Source: Motilibacter peucedani (GTDB lineage: Bacteria > Actinomycetota > Actinomycetes > Motilibacterales > Motilibacteraceae). From it: a stretch of DNA of 64,000 nt. The notes below the pieces were generated by a model. That model was not told the origin of the DNA. It did no database searches and saw only the letters and a list, made by a program, of their open reading frames with translations. The position numbers and the translations under genes were made by a program. Positions 33,815 through 42,756 of this stretch are shown here, in pieces. Positions within the stretch are counted from its first letter, which is position 1. Every line of letters starts with the position of its first letter. The stretch is from positions 272,058 through 336,057 of the forward strand of contig NZ_RBWV01000012.1 of NCBI RefSeq assembly GCF_003634695.1. Direction: 5' to 3'.

Positions 33815-35109
33815 AGCTGCGGTCGCAGGAAGTCGACGGTCGACTCCTCGCCCTTCCAGGCGATAGTGGTCTCGGCTGGTCTGGTACGCGCGACGACCTT
33901 GCCGTCGCGCAGCACCAGCAGGCGTCGAGGGACCAGGCGCAGCGCGTCGGCCTCGGTGGGCGCGTCGTGCACCACGAGGTCGGCCGGGCCGCCCACACGG
34001 ATGCCGTAGCCCTCGAGCCCCAGCGCCGCTGCGGGCGCCGTGGTCACCATGGACAGCAGCCGGCGCAGCTCCTCGTCGCCACTCATGTGGCCGACGTGGA
34101 CCAGCACCATCGCGGCTTGCACGGGATCGGCGTAGCCCAAGGGGTACCACGGGTCCATGACGGAGTCGTGCCCGATGGCGACGTTGACGCCGGCCTCCTG
34201 CAGCTGCTTGACCCGGGTGAGGCCCCGGCGCACGGGCCCGGTGTCGAAACGACCCTGCAGCACCGAGTTGTCGAGCGGGTTGACCACCATGTGGAGGCCC
34301 GCACGGGCGATGTTGCTGACCAGGCGGTAGGCGTAGGCGGCGCCGTAGGAGCCCATCGCCGTGGTGTGGCTCGCGGTGACGCGGCCCGACATCCCTCGCC
34401 GCAGCGTCTCGGCGACCATGACCTCGACGAACCGGGAGTGCTCGTCGTCGGTCTCGTCGCAGTGGATGTCGACGCGCAGGCCGTGCTCCTCAGCCAGCGC
34501 GAACGCGAACTCGACCGAGGCGACACCGTCCTCGCGGGTCATCTCGTAGTGCGGGATGCCGCCGACGACGTCGGCGCCGAGCTCGACGGCCCGGCGCATG
34601 AGGTCCTTGCCGCCGTCGTAGCCGAGGATGCCCAGCTGCGGGAAGGCGACGATCTGGAGGTCGACGACCCCGCGCGCCTCTTGGCGCAGCTGGACCATCG
34701 CGCGCAGCGCGGTGAGCTCCGGGTCGCAGACGTCGACGTGCGTGCGGACGTGCTGGACGCCGTTGGCCAGCTGCCAGCGGAGCACCTCGCGGGTGCGGGC
34801 CAGCACGTCGTCGACGGTGAGGTCCTTGACGCGGTCGGCCCACACCGCGATGCCCTCGAACAGCGAGCCGCTGACGTTGGGCCGCGGCTGGCCCACGGTG
34901 AGGACGGCGTCGAGGTGGATGTGCGGCTCGACCAGCGGGGGAGTGACCAGCCGCCCCTCGAGGTCGAAGGTCTCGCGGGCCAGACCATCGGCGGGCGGGT
35001 CGACGAGGACGCCGCCCGAGACGGCGAGGTCGGTGAGCCCCTCGGTCCCTGCGACCTGCGCGCGGCGCAGGAGCAGGTCGACGGGCCCTGCCGAGGTGGG
35101 CTCGCTCAT
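33811..35109 (-). CDS. codA: Cytosine deaminase (CodA-type amidohydrolase)
   Basis: A 432-residue amidohydrolase likely to deaminate cytosine to uracil and ammonia. Metal ligands are in EPHIHLDAV (His63, His65), a central DIHCDETDDEHSRF (His plus the Glu/Asp of the deaminase), SHTTAMGSYG and the C-terminal IGHDSVMDPWYPLG (metal Asp). The last two blocks distinguish cytosine deaminase from other amidohydrolases. The ATG overlaps the stop of the upstream NCS1 permease in ATGA, forming a codBA operon in the order codB-codA. Isoguanine or creatinine-like substrates are possible alternatives. Confidence 0.88.
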   Translation of the reverse strand: MSEPTSAGPVDLLLRRAQVAGTEGLTDLAVSGGVLVDPPADGLARETFDLEGRLVTPPLVEPHIHLDAVLTVGQPRPNVSGSLFEGIAVWADRVKDLTVDDVLARTREVLRWQLANGVQHVRTHVDVCDPELTALRAMVQLRQEARGVVDLQIVAFPQLGILGYDGGKDLMRRAVELGADVVGGIPHYEMTREDGVASVEFAFALAEEHGLRVDIHCDETDDEHSRFVEVMVAETLRRGMSGRVTASHTTAMGSYGAAYAYRLVSNIARAGLHMVVNPLDNSVLQGRFDTGPVRRGLTRVKQLQEAGVNVAIGHDSVMDPWYPLGYADPVQAAMVLVHVGHMSGDEELRRLLSMVTTAPAAALGLEGYGIRVGGPADLVVHDAPTEADALRLVPRRLLVLRDGKVVARTRPAETTIAWKGEESTVDFLRPQL

Positions 35110-36536
35110 GCTGCTGACGCGGAGGTCGTACGGCTGCGGCGGGTCTCCCACGTGTGCACCGCGACGTAGACGGCGAGCGAGACGACGAACCCGACCTCGA
35201 AGGTGAGGTCGCCGACCTTCGGGGCGTGGTCGGGCACCACGCCGACGTACTTGGTCTGGTTGGAGAACAGCGGGATGGAGACCGCCATGCCGACCGCCAT
35301 CGCCAGCCACCCGGCGAGCGGGTTGTGGGTGCGGTCGAAGAGCAGGCCCTCGAGCCGGCCGCCCCTGCGCAGCCACTGGTCGGCGAAGAAGACGCCGAGC
35401 CACGGTCCGATCCAGTAGGCGATGATCAGCAGGAAGTTCTCGTACTTCGCACCCGCGTCGTCGAGCGAGGTGAGGGCCAGCACGAAGCCGATGGCACCGA
35501 AGCCGACGGCGACGATGGCGCGGCGCAGGGCCAGCGGTAGGCGTACGCCCAGGGCCAGGAACGACATCGAGCCCGAGTAGATGTTGATCGCGTTGGCCGA
35601 GACCGCCCCGATCGCGATGCAGAGCAGCGTGAGCTTCGCGAGCAGCGTCGGGAGGTGCGAGGTGAACTCGGAGGTGGGGCTGCCGCTGCCGTAGGCGCCG
35701 ATGGTCATGGACGCCGCTCCGGCGATCTCGAGCACGCTGCAGGAGACGAAGACGCCCAGGCCGGCGTAGAGGCCGACCTTGACGCGGTCGGCGGAGCGGG
35801 GGAGGTAGCGGGTGTAGTCGGAGGCGTAGGGGTTCCAGCCCGCGGCGTAGCCGAACGTCGCGCCGAGCAGCACGAGGAAGCCGCCGATGCCACCGCCACC
35901 GCCGTGGGCGCCGGGGTGCGACTTGGCGAGGATGACGACGGTCGTCACCGCGAAGACCACCGCGAGCAGCGGGAACGCGTAGCGCTCGAACGCGTGCACC
36001 ATGTTGTGGCCGAGGAACGCGACGGCCAGCTGCGCGGCCACGATGATGCACAGGCACAGGGAGTTCGGCAGGTCGGTCAACGAGCCGAGGGCCAACGCGC
36101 CGCTCACGCTGTTGACGGCGAACCACCCGATACCAGCGGTGAGCGCGTTGAGCCCGGCGGGCAGCACGTTGCCGCGGAAGCCGAACGGCAGGCGGCTCAG
36201 CACCATCTGCGGCACGCCGAAGGACGGGCCGCGGGCGCTGAGGACGCCGTGCGTGATGCCGCCGAGCGCGGAGCCCAGCAGGATGGCGGCGACGGCCTGC
36301 CAGAAGCTCAGCCCGAAGGCGAGCAGCCCGAGCACGCCGACGAACACGGTCGCGAACTCGAGGTTGGGCGATGTCCAGGTCCAGAACAGCTGGACGGGCG
36401 AGCCGTGCCGCTCGTCGTCCGGGACGACCTCGGCACCACCGGGCTCGACCGCCGCGACCTTCGTGCCGTAGTGGCCCTCGCGGACCTCGACCGGGCCGGC
36501 GGGCTCGGGCGCGTAGGGACGGGTCGTCGTGCTCAT
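35106..36536 (-). CDS. codB: NCS1-family cytosine/purine permease
   Basis: A 476-residue integral membrane protein with about twelve transmembrane segments, of the nucleobase:cation symporter-1 family. Landmarks: WTWTSPNLEFATVFVG in TM1, GPSFGVPQMVLSRLPFGFRG, GIGWFAVNS in the substrate-binding helix, and NPYASDYTRYLP between TM6 and TM7. Given codA directly downstream it probably imports cytosine. ATG 36536 is chosen because AGAGG sits nine bases upstream; the in-frame ATG at 36542 would leave no spacing. A GlnR-like box lies 35-61 bases upstream of the start. Confidence 0.9.
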   Translation of the reverse strand: MSTTTRPYAPEPAGPVEVREGHYGTKVAAVEPGGAEVVPDDERHGSPVQLFWTWTSPNLEFATVFVGVLGLLAFGLSFWQAVAAILLGSALGGITHGVLSARGPSFGVPQMVLSRLPFGFRGNVLPAGLNALTAGIGWFAVNSVSGALALGSLTDLPNSLCLCIIVAAQLAVAFLGHNMVHAFERYAFPLLAVVFAVTTVVILAKSHPGAHGGGGGIGGFLVLLGATFGYAAGWNPYASDYTRYLPRSADRVKVGLYAGLGVFVSCSVLEIAGAASMTIGAYGSGSPTSEFTSHLPTLLAKLTLLCIAIGAVSANAINIYSGSMSFLALGVRLPLALRRAIVAVGFGAIGFVLALTSLDDAGAKYENFLLIIAYWIGPWLGVFFADQWLRRGGRLEGLLFDRTHNPLAGWLAMAVGMAVSIPLFSNQTKYVGVVPDHAPKVGDLTFEVGFVVSLAVYVAVHTWETRRSRTTSASAA

Positions 36537-36570
36537 CGGCATGCCTCTCGGTACCTGCGGGGGCGCAACG

Positions 36571-36597
36571 GTGAGCAGGATGCCTCGGGCGTGTTAC
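36571..36597 (-). promoter_or_regulatory. Candidate GlnR operator upstream of codBA
   Basis: On the minus strand: GTAAC, six bases, GAGGC, six bases, CTCAC. This follows the actinobacterial GlnR pattern GTnAC-n6-GAAAC-n6-GTnAC with matches of 5/5, 3/5 and 4/5 (counting n as a match). The core CCGTAACAC is identical to that in front of glnA1 and glnA2. Binding is an inference. Confidence 0.5.
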
Positions 36598-36627
36598 GGG
36601 GAGATGTCGGGGGGTGCCGTCTGGGAG

Positions 36628-37782
36628 TCAGAGGAGCCGCACCTGCGCAGCCTCGGGCAGCTTCGCCCACCAGTGCGCGTAGCGGGAGTAGGCGGTGGGC
36701 TCGCGGTCGGCGAGCAGCGCCGTGAGGACGTGCGCCTCGGCGGCCAGGCCGTCCCACGCCGCGGCCGGGAGCGGCTCGAACGCGGTCGCCTCGACGCGCC
36801 CCTCGACCGGACGCCACACCCCGGCCACGCGTCCGTCCACCAGCAGGGTGGGCAGCGAGTCCCCGTTGACCCGGCCGACGAGCCGGCGGTGCTCCTCCGG
36901 CACCACCCGGGCGCGGTCCCCGTGGGCCAGCAGCGCGCTGTCCCACATGCCGAGCAGCCGGGGAGGTGCCGGCTCGTCCTCGTCAGGCAGCGCAGCGCCC
37001 GCGAGGTCGACGAGCTCCTCGCCCGACGGGCCCTCGTAGCGCACGAGCTCGTCGTCGAGCGCCTCGAGAGCGGCTCGCACCCGCGGCCGGTGGACCATGG
37101 CGAAGGCCCACACGTCGGCGACCGTGGCCGGCCCGAAGGCCGCGAGGTAGCGGCGGACCAGGTGCACGACGCCGGCGGTCTGCTCGGACTCGCCGGGCAC
37201 CTCGCCCGCCGCCTGGTAGGCGGGCCGGCGCCCGAACGACCACGAGCCGCCGGTCGGTGCGTGGCGCACGGGCGCGTAGGTCTTCAGCGCCCACCAGAGC
37301 CGCTTCGCGGTCTCGGGGTCGCGGTGCCCGGCGAGCGCGGTCTCGACCTCGGCCCCTGTGCGCGGCTGCTGCAGCAGGTCGAGCACCTCGGGGAGCGCGT
37401 CGTCGGCGTCCTGCGCGGTGAGACCGGTGGAGGTGAAGCGGCGGTCAGCGAGGCGCGAGGCGCGCAGCGTACGCAGCACCGCCGCGTGCAGCGGCGCGCG
37501 CTCCGCGGCAGCGACGGCGTGCAGGGTGATGCGCATCAGCGTCGCCTTGACCAGGCGCCGTTCGGCGAAGGCCGTGTCGAGCTCGGCCGGGTCGAAGGCC
37601 TCGACGCGGTTCCAGAGCGCGAGGTAGGGAGAGGCCGGCTCCTGAGCCTGCAGGGCGCCCACGCGACGCACCGCGTCGACGACGTCGAGGCGCTCGCGCC
37701 GCAGCAGCAGCTGGCGGGCGAGGGTCGCCCGGCCGAGGCGGCGGGCCGACAGCTGGGGGCGGGGACCGGTCACGGTGCACAT
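36628..37782 (-). CDS. Winged-helix (HTH_42) protein, AlkX/AlkZ-like
   Basis: A 384-residue protein of the HTH_42 winged-helix family. Some members (AlkZ, YcaQ) are DNA glycosylases that remove bulky or crosslinked bases; others (AlkX type) are uncharacterised. The QxQ element linked to AlkZ catalysis is visible as ALQAQEP near residue 44. The rest shows the family's tandem winged-helix pattern (RRYLAAFGPATVADVWAF; WDSALLAHGDR ... RVVPEEHRR; LLVDGRVAGVWR). ATG 37782 is drawn; the frame is open further up to 37827. It lies upstream of codB on the same strand with a 91-base gap, and is divergent from the methyltransferase. Confidence 0.8.
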   Translation of the reverse strand: MCTVTGPRPQLSARRLGRATLARQLLLRRERLDVVDAVRRVGALQAQEPASPYLALWNRVEAFDPAELDTAFAERRLVKATLMRITLHAVAAAERAPLHAAVLRTLRASRLADRRFTSTGLTAQDADDALPEVLDLLQQPRTGAEVETALAGHRDPETAKRLWWALKTYAPVRHAPTGGSWSFGRRPAYQAAGEVPGESEQTAGVVHLVRRYLAAFGPATVADVWAFAMVHRPRVRAALEALDDELVRYEGPSGEELVDLAGAALPDEDEPAPPRLLGMWDSALLAHGDRARVVPEEHRRLVGRVNGDSLPTLLVDGRVAGVWRPVEGRVEATAFEPLPAAAWDGLAAEAHVLTALLADREPTAYSRYAHWWAKLPEAAQVRLL

Positions 37783-37862
37783 CCTGCCCCTGCGGTCTGA
37801 CAGCCGTATCACTAGCTGAGACGTCATCCCGCTGGATGAGACACCCGGGCTAGCCTGCGCTC

Positions 37863-38681
37863 ATGGAGACTCCACGACCGAAGGACACCGCCACCTACAC
37901 CCACGGCCACGCCGAGGCGGTGCTGCGCTCGCACCGCTGGCGCACCGCCGAGAACTCCGCCGCCTACCTGCTGCCGCACCTGCGACCGGGGGACCGGGTC
38001 CTGGACGTCGGGTCGGGGCCAGGCACGATCACCGCCGACCTCGCCACGCGCGTACCCGCCGGGTCGGTGACCGCGCTCGAGACCTCGGAGCAGGCGGTCG
38101 ACCTGACCCGCCAGGAGGTGCAGCGGCGCTCGGTCGGCAACGTGGACTTCGCGGTGGGCGACGTGCACGCGCTCGACTTCGCGGACGACAGCTTCCACGT
38201 CGTCCACGCGCACCAGGTGCTGCAGCACGTCGGCGACCCCGTGCAGGCGCTGCGCGAGATGCGCCGGGTGTGCCGGCCGGGCGGCATCGTCGCCGTGCGC
38301 GACAGCGACTACTCGGCGTTCACGTGGTTCCCGGCCTCGCCGGGCCTGGACACCTGGCTGGAGCTCTACCTGGGTGCCGCGCGGCGCAACGGCGGCGAGC
38401 CCGACGCCGGCCGCCGGCTGCTGTCGTGGGCGCACGCGGCAGGCTTCTCCGACGTGACCGCCTCGTCGTCGACGTGGTGCTTCGCGACGCCCGAGGACCG
38501 CGAGTGGTGGGGCGGCATGTGGGCCGACCGGATCCTGCACTCCGCCATGACCGAGCAGCTGCTCGCGGAGGGCACCCCGCAGTCGGTGCTCGACGAGGTG
38601 TCCGCGGCCTGGCGCGCCTGGGCAGCGGAGGCGGACGGCTGGTTCTCCTTGCTGCACGGCGAGGTGCTCGCGCGGGCGTGA
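37863..38681 (+). CDS. SAM-dependent methyltransferase, class I
   Basis: A 272-residue Rossmann-fold methyltransferase of the UbiE/Methyltransf_11 type. Motif I is VLDVGSGPGTITADL near residue 43, the acidic end of strand 2 is TALETSEQ, motif II is AVGDVHALDFADDSFHVVHA and post-I/III motifs are LREMRRVCRPGGIVAVRDSDY. It carries a C-terminal extension of about 110 residues typical of actinobacterial copies. The substrate is not predictable. It starts at ATG 37863, 80 bases from the divergent winged-helix gene, and is followed by a hairpin and an MMPL transporter. Confidence 0.88.
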   Translation: METPRPKDTATYTHGHAEAVLRSHRWRTAENSAAYLLPHLRPGDRVLDVGSGPGTITADLATRVPAGSVTALETSEQAVDLTRQEVQRRSVGNVDFAVGDVHALDFADDSFHVVHAHQVLQHVGDPVQALREMRRVCRPGGIVAVRDSDYSAFTWFPASPGLDTWLELYLGAARRNGGEPDAGRRLLSWAHAAGFSDVTASSSTWCFATPEDREWWGGMWADRILHSAMTEQLLAEGTPQSVLDEVSAAWRAWAAEADGWFSLLHGEVLARA

Positions 38682-38726
38682 CCGCCCTGCGGCCACGCAC
38701 GGAGGGTCGGCAGCAGCGGCGCACCG

Positions 38727-38752
38727 CGGCGTACTCCGCTCGGAGTACGCCG
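38727..38752. terminator. Perfect hairpin between methyltransferase and MMPL genes
   Basis: Arms CGGCGTACTCC and GGAGTACGCCG (11 bases each) around loop GCTC, with a further GCAC/GTGC pairing outside (38721-38724 and 38755-38758). It may end the methyltransferase transcript or, as a dyad about 55 bases before the MMPL start, act as an operator. Confidence 0.55.
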
Positions 38753-38807
38753 AAGTGCCTGCCCTGGGCAGACGCGTCACCCGCGCCCGCTCGGCAGCCT
38801 GGCTGTC

Positions 38808-40922
38808 ATGACTTCGACCGTGAAGACGCCCGCCCGCTCCGCCGCCGACAGCAGACCGCGGAGGTCACGCACCAAGACCGTCCTGCCGTGGCTCGTGCTC
38901 GCCGTGTGGGTCGGGCTCCTGCTGGCCGGCACCTCGCTCGCCGGCAAGCTCGGCTCGGTGACCCGCGACGGCCAGGTCGACTACCTGCCGGCCAGCGCCC
39001 AGTCGACCAAGGTGCTCCAGGCCGAGGCCCAGCTGCCCGGCGGCGAGAACGGACTGTTCGTGGTCGTCTACCAACGACCCGGCGGCCTCCGGCCCGGTGA
39101 CCGGGAAGCGGTCGAGCGCGGGCAGGCCGCGCTGGCGCAGCGGTTCGGCGACGGCACCGCAGCGGCTCCCGCCATCGTCGACTCCGACGACGGCACGGCC
39201 CTGATGTACGCGCTGCCGCTCGACCACGCGTCGGTGGACGACGAGGCTGCCGCCACCACGGCAGCCCGCGACCTGCTCGCCGACCGGCCGACCGGGCTGG
39301 ACGCCTACGTCACCGGTCCTACCGCGATCGGGTCCGACATGGACGAGGTCTTCGACTCCGTCGACTCGACGTTGCTGCTCGCCACCGCCGCTGTGGTCGC
39401 AGTCCTGCTGGTATTGACCTACCGGAGTCCGGTGCTGTGGCTGGTCCCCCTGGCGGCGGTCGGCGCCGCGGCGGTCCTCTCGATGGGTGTCGTCTACGCG
39501 CTCACCCAGGCCTTCGACATCACCGTGACCAGCATGAGCTCGGCGCTGCTGATCGTCCTGGTCTTCGGCGCGGGCACGGACTACGCGCTGCTCCTCGTGT
39601 CGAGGTACCGCGAGGAGCTGCACCGCTTCGAGCACCCGGTCGACGCCATGCAGGCTGCGCTGCGCGGAGCCGGCCCGGCGGTCCTCGCCTCGGCGGCGAC
39701 GGTCGTGGCCGGCCTGCTGTGCCTGCTCTTCGCGGACCTCAACAGCACCAGCGGTCTCGGGCCAGTGGGTGCAGCGGGCATCGGGTCCGCGATGCTCGTC
39801 ATGCTGACGTTGTTCCCCGCCCTGCTGGTGGTGCTCGGGCGCCGGGTCTTCTGGCCCTTCGTGCCGCGGCTCGGGGACGACGCCCACGCGTCCGGCTCTC
39901 GATGGGGCCGGCTCGCCCAGCTGGTCGCTCGCCGCCGCGTCGTGAGCTGGGCAGTGCCGCTGGTGGTCCTCGGCGGGCTCGCGCTGGGCACGGTGGGGGC
40001 CAGCGGCTCGCTCCCGCAGCTGGACCAGTTCGCGCGTTCGACACCGGAGTCGGTGGTCGGTGCGCGGCTGGTCGAGGCGCGCTACCCCTCCGAGAGCGGG
40101 CAGCCGCTCACCGTGATGAGTCGACCCGGCCAGAGCCGAGAGGTCCTCGCCGCCGTCACGAGCACGCCGGGGGTGGCCGGAGCCGAGCTCGGCCGAGCCG
40201 GCGACGACTGGGCGGAGATCTCCGTGACCCCGGTCGACCCGCCGGACAGCGCGGGTGAGACGGCCACGATCCACCGACTGCGGGCAGCCGTGCGTGACAT
40301 CGGCGGGGGATCGGTGCTGGTGGGCGGGCCGAGCGCCGAGCGGCTCGACGAGGCCTCGGCCAACTCGAGCGACCGCACCGTGGTGATGCCGCTGATCCTG
40401 CTGGTGGTGCTCGGCATCCTGGGCCTGCTGCTGCGAGCGGTCGTGGCTCCGCTGGTGCTGGTCGCCACCGTGGTGGTGTCGTTCTTCGGGGCTCTCGGCC
40501 TGTGCACCCTGGTCTTCGAGCACGTGCTCGGGTTCGCCGGGCTGGAGGCGTCGGTGCCGCTGATCGGCTTCCTCTTCCTGGTCGCTCTCGGTGTCGACTA
40601 CAACATCTTCCTGATGACCCGGGTGCGCGAGGAGTCCGCGCGGCACGGCACCGTCGCGGGCACGAAGCGCGGCCTCGCCATGACCGGTGGGGTGATCACC
40701 TCAGCCGGCGTGGTGCTGGCGGCGACGTTCGCGGTGCTCGCCTCGTTGCCGCTCGTCCAACTCGTCGAGATCGGGATACTGGTCGCCGTCGGCGTGCTCG
40801 TCGACACCGTGCTGGTGCGCTCCGTCGTGGTCCCGGCACTGACGATGTCGTTGGGCTCGTGGACCTGGTGGCCCAGCAACCTGTGGCGCAAGGGACAGGA
40901 CCGTGCCCATGACCTCGTGTGA
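38808..40922 (+). CDS. MMPL-family RND transporter
   Basis: A 704-residue RND-superfamily exporter of the MMPL type with about eleven or twelve transmembrane helices in two repeats. First repeat: TM1 near residue 27, a periplasmic loop to about 180, then FGAGTDYALLLVSRYREEL with the proton-relay Asp-Tyr pair. Second repeat: FLFLVALGVDYNIFLMTRVREE, followed by TGGVITSAGVVLAATFA. Actinobacterial relatives export lipids or drugs. It is followed after 3 bases by a histidine kinase and its response regulator, suggesting an operon that senses and answers an envelope stress. A paralogue lies at 48282. Confidence 0.93.
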   Translation: MTSTVKTPARSAADSRPRRSRTKTVLPWLVLAVWVGLLLAGTSLAGKLGSVTRDGQVDYLPASAQSTKVLQAEAQLPGGENGLFVVVYQRPGGLRPGDREAVERGQAALAQRFGDGTAAAPAIVDSDDGTALMYALPLDHASVDDEAAATTAARDLLADRPTGLDAYVTGPTAIGSDMDEVFDSVDSTLLLATAAVVAVLLVLTYRSPVLWLVPLAAVGAAAVLSMGVVYALTQAFDITVTSMSSALLIVLVFGAGTDYALLLVSRYREELHRFEHPVDAMQAALRGAGPAVLASAATVVAGLLCLLFADLNSTSGLGPVGAAGIGSAMLVMLTLFPALLVVLGRRVFWPFVPRLGDDAHASGSRWGRLAQLVARRRVVSWAVPLVVLGGLALGTVGASGSLPQLDQFARSTPESVVGARLVEARYPSESGQPLTVMSRPGQSREVLAAVTSTPGVAGAELGRAGDDWAEISVTPVDPPDSAGETATIHRLRAAVRDIGGGSVLVGGPSAERLDEASANSSDRTVVMPLILLVVLGILGLLLRAVVAPLVLVATVVVSFFGALGLCTLVFEHVLGFAGLEASVPLIGFLFLVALGVDYNIFLMTRVREESARHGTVAGTKRGLAMTGGVITSAGVVLAATFAVLASLPLVQLVEIGILVAVGVLVDTVLVRSVVVPALTMSLGSWTWWPSNLWRKGQDRAHDLV

Positions 40923-40925
40923 ACC

Positions 40926-42095
40926 ATGATGGCGCTCCGGCCGCCCGCAGCCGACCGGCTGCTGGCGGCGGGCGCGTTCGTGCTCGGCGTCGTCGTCGCC
41001 GTCACGCTCGAGGCGCTCCTGGTCGAGGACGAGCGGAGCGTGGACCTGTGGGCGGTCGCACTCCTGGGAGCGATGTCGGCGCCGTTGCTGGGCCGCCGGC
41101 GTCGGCCGATCGCCGTCGTCCTCGCGGTCCTCGCCGTGTCGACGCCCTACCACATCCTCGACTATCCGCACGAGGCCACGATGCCGGCCCTGCTCGTGGC
41201 GGCGTTCACGGCGGCGCGCTACAGCGAGCTACCCCGTCCTGCCTACTCCGCACTAGTGGCGGTGGCCGCGGTGCTGCTGCCGGTGGTCGCGGCGTCGGGG
41301 CAGACCAGGTACGCGCTCATCGCCGTCGGTTGGCTGTTCGTGGCCTTCTTCGCGGGGCTGGCGGTCCGCTTCTACAGGAACTGGAAGGCTGCGGACACCG
41401 CGCGGCTCGAGCGGGAGCGAGCCGACGAGGTCGAGCGGCGCGTCGCCGAGGAGCGGGTCCTGATCGCTGCCGAGCTGCACGACGTGCTCGCGCACGGCCT
41501 CGCGGTCGCCAACGTCCAGGCGTCGGTCGCTGCGCACCTCATCGACCAGCTGCCCGGGCGCGGGGACGCCACGCTGCAGGAGCTCTCGACCACGCTGCAC
41601 CACCTGTCGGACACGAGCCGGGCCACGCTGCACGAGCTCCGCGTCGTCCTGGACCTGCTGCACGGCGGCGAGGTCGAGCCGACCGAGCCGGCGCCCCACC
41701 TCGGCGAGCTGCAGCGCCTGGTGGAGATGGCCGAGGCGGCGGACCTCCGGGTGGAGGTGCAGGCCGACGCGCTGCCGGAGGCGCTACCGTCGACGGTCTC
41801 CGTCGTGGCCTACCGGATCATCCAGGAGTCGCTCATCAACGTCGTCCGGCACTCGACGGCGACGCACGCGACCGTCCGGCTCGACCGCGACGGCGACCGG
41901 CTGCGCATCGCGGTCGTCGACCGCGGAACGGCGCGACCGAGCTCGAACCTGACGCCGGCCGGCTTCGGGATCCTCGGGATGACCGGGCGGGCGCAGGCCG
42001 TCGGCGGCGAGCTGTCCGCCGGGCCGGGGGAGTCCGGCGGGTTCGAGGTCCGCGCCAGCCTCCCGCTGCCGCAGGTCTTGCGGGTGCCGTCGTGA
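40926..42095 (+). CDS. NarL/DesK-type sensor histidine kinase
   Basis: A 389-residue membrane kinase. The N-terminal about 150 residues form five or six hydrophobic segments without a large outside domain. The HisKA_3 phosphoacceptor motif is AAELHDVLAHGLAVANVQ with His185, and the ATPase domain has YRIIQESLINVVRHS (N box) and GFGILGMTGRAQAVGGEL (G boxes). It should phosphorylate the response regulator whose GTG start overlaps its stop. Such membrane-embedded sensors often detect cell-envelope changes or the substrate of the neighbouring transporter. Confidence 0.92.
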   Translation: MMALRPPAADRLLAAGAFVLGVVVAVTLEALLVEDERSVDLWAVALLGAMSAPLLGRRRRPIAVVLAVLAVSTPYHILDYPHEATMPALLVAAFTAARYSELPRPAYSALVAVAAVLLPVVAASGQTRYALIAVGWLFVAFFAGLAVRFYRNWKAADTARLERERADEVERRVAEERVLIAAELHDVLAHGLAVANVQASVAAHLIDQLPGRGDATLQELSTTLHHLSDTSRATLHELRVVLDLLHGGEVEPTEPAPHLGELQRLVEMAEAADLRVEVQADALPEALPSTVSVVAYRIIQESLINVVRHSTATHATVRLDRDGDRLRIAVVDRGTARPSSNLTPAGFGILGMTGRAQAVGGELSAGPGESGGFEVRASLPLPQVLRVPS

Positions 42096-42736
42096 TCCGC
42101 GTCCTGCTCGCCGACGACCAGGCCCTGGTGCGCGGCGCGTTCGCACTGCTGGTCGGCTCCGTCGACGACATGAGCGTCGTCGGGGAGGCCGGCACCGGCG
42201 ACGAGGCGGTGATGCTCGTGCGGGAGCTGCGCCCCGACGTCGTCCTGATGGACATCCGGATGCCGGGCACCGACGGCATCGAGGCGACCCGGCAGATCTC
42301 CGCGGACGATCGCTCGCGCGGGAGCAAGGTGCTGATCCTGACCACGTTCGAGAACGACACGAACGTCCTGCGCGGCCTGCGCGCGGGAGCGTGCGGCTTC
42401 CTGCCCAAGGACACGCTTCCGGAGGCGCTGCTGGACGCCGTCCGCACCGTCGCGGCGGGGGACTCGTTGCTCTCGCCCGGCGCGACGAAGGCGGTCATCA
42501 CCCGTGCACTGAGCCGCCCTGACGCTCCCGCGCACGAACGGCTGGCCAGCCTGACCACGCGCGAGCGCGAGGTCCTCCAGCTGGTCGCCGCGGGCCTCAC
42601 CAACCAGGAGATCGCGTCGGAGCTGGTCGTGAGCCCGCTCACCGCCAAGACGCACGTGGCCCGCATCCTCGCGAAGATGGGCGTCCGCGACCGGGTCCAC
42701 CTCGTGATCGCCGCGTACGAGGCCGGCCTGCTCTAG
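42092..42736 (+). CDS. LuxR/NarL-type response regulator
   Basis: A 214-residue regulator with a receiver domain (acidic pair in LLADDQ, phosphoacceptor Asp54 in VVLMDIRMPG, conserved Lys in GFLPKDT) and a C-terminal LuxR-type helix-turn-helix (LTTREREVLQLVAAGLTNQEIASEL, in parts). GTG at 42092 overlaps the kinase stop (GTGA). It is the output of the MMPL-kinase operon and may control that operon. A structured terminator region follows before the convergent glnA1. Confidence 0.94.
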   Translation: MIRVLLADDQALVRGAFALLVGSVDDMSVVGEAGTGDEAVMLVRELRPDVVLMDIRMPGTDGIEATRQISADDRSRGSKVLILTTFENDTNVLRGLRAGACGFLPKDTLPEALLDAVRTVAAGDSLLSPGATKAVITRALSRPDAPAHERLASLTTREREVLQLVAAGLTNQEIASELVVSPLTAKTHVARILAKMGVRDRVHLVIAAYEAGLL

Positions 42737-42756
42737 GCGCTCCGGCTGCGGCGCCA

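Noticed and set aside
37800-37862. Twin TGAGAC words and a CATCC/GGATG dyad between the winged-helix and methyltransferase genes
   Set aside because: Short and imperfect; it could be an operator, but the evidence is too weak to list as a feature.
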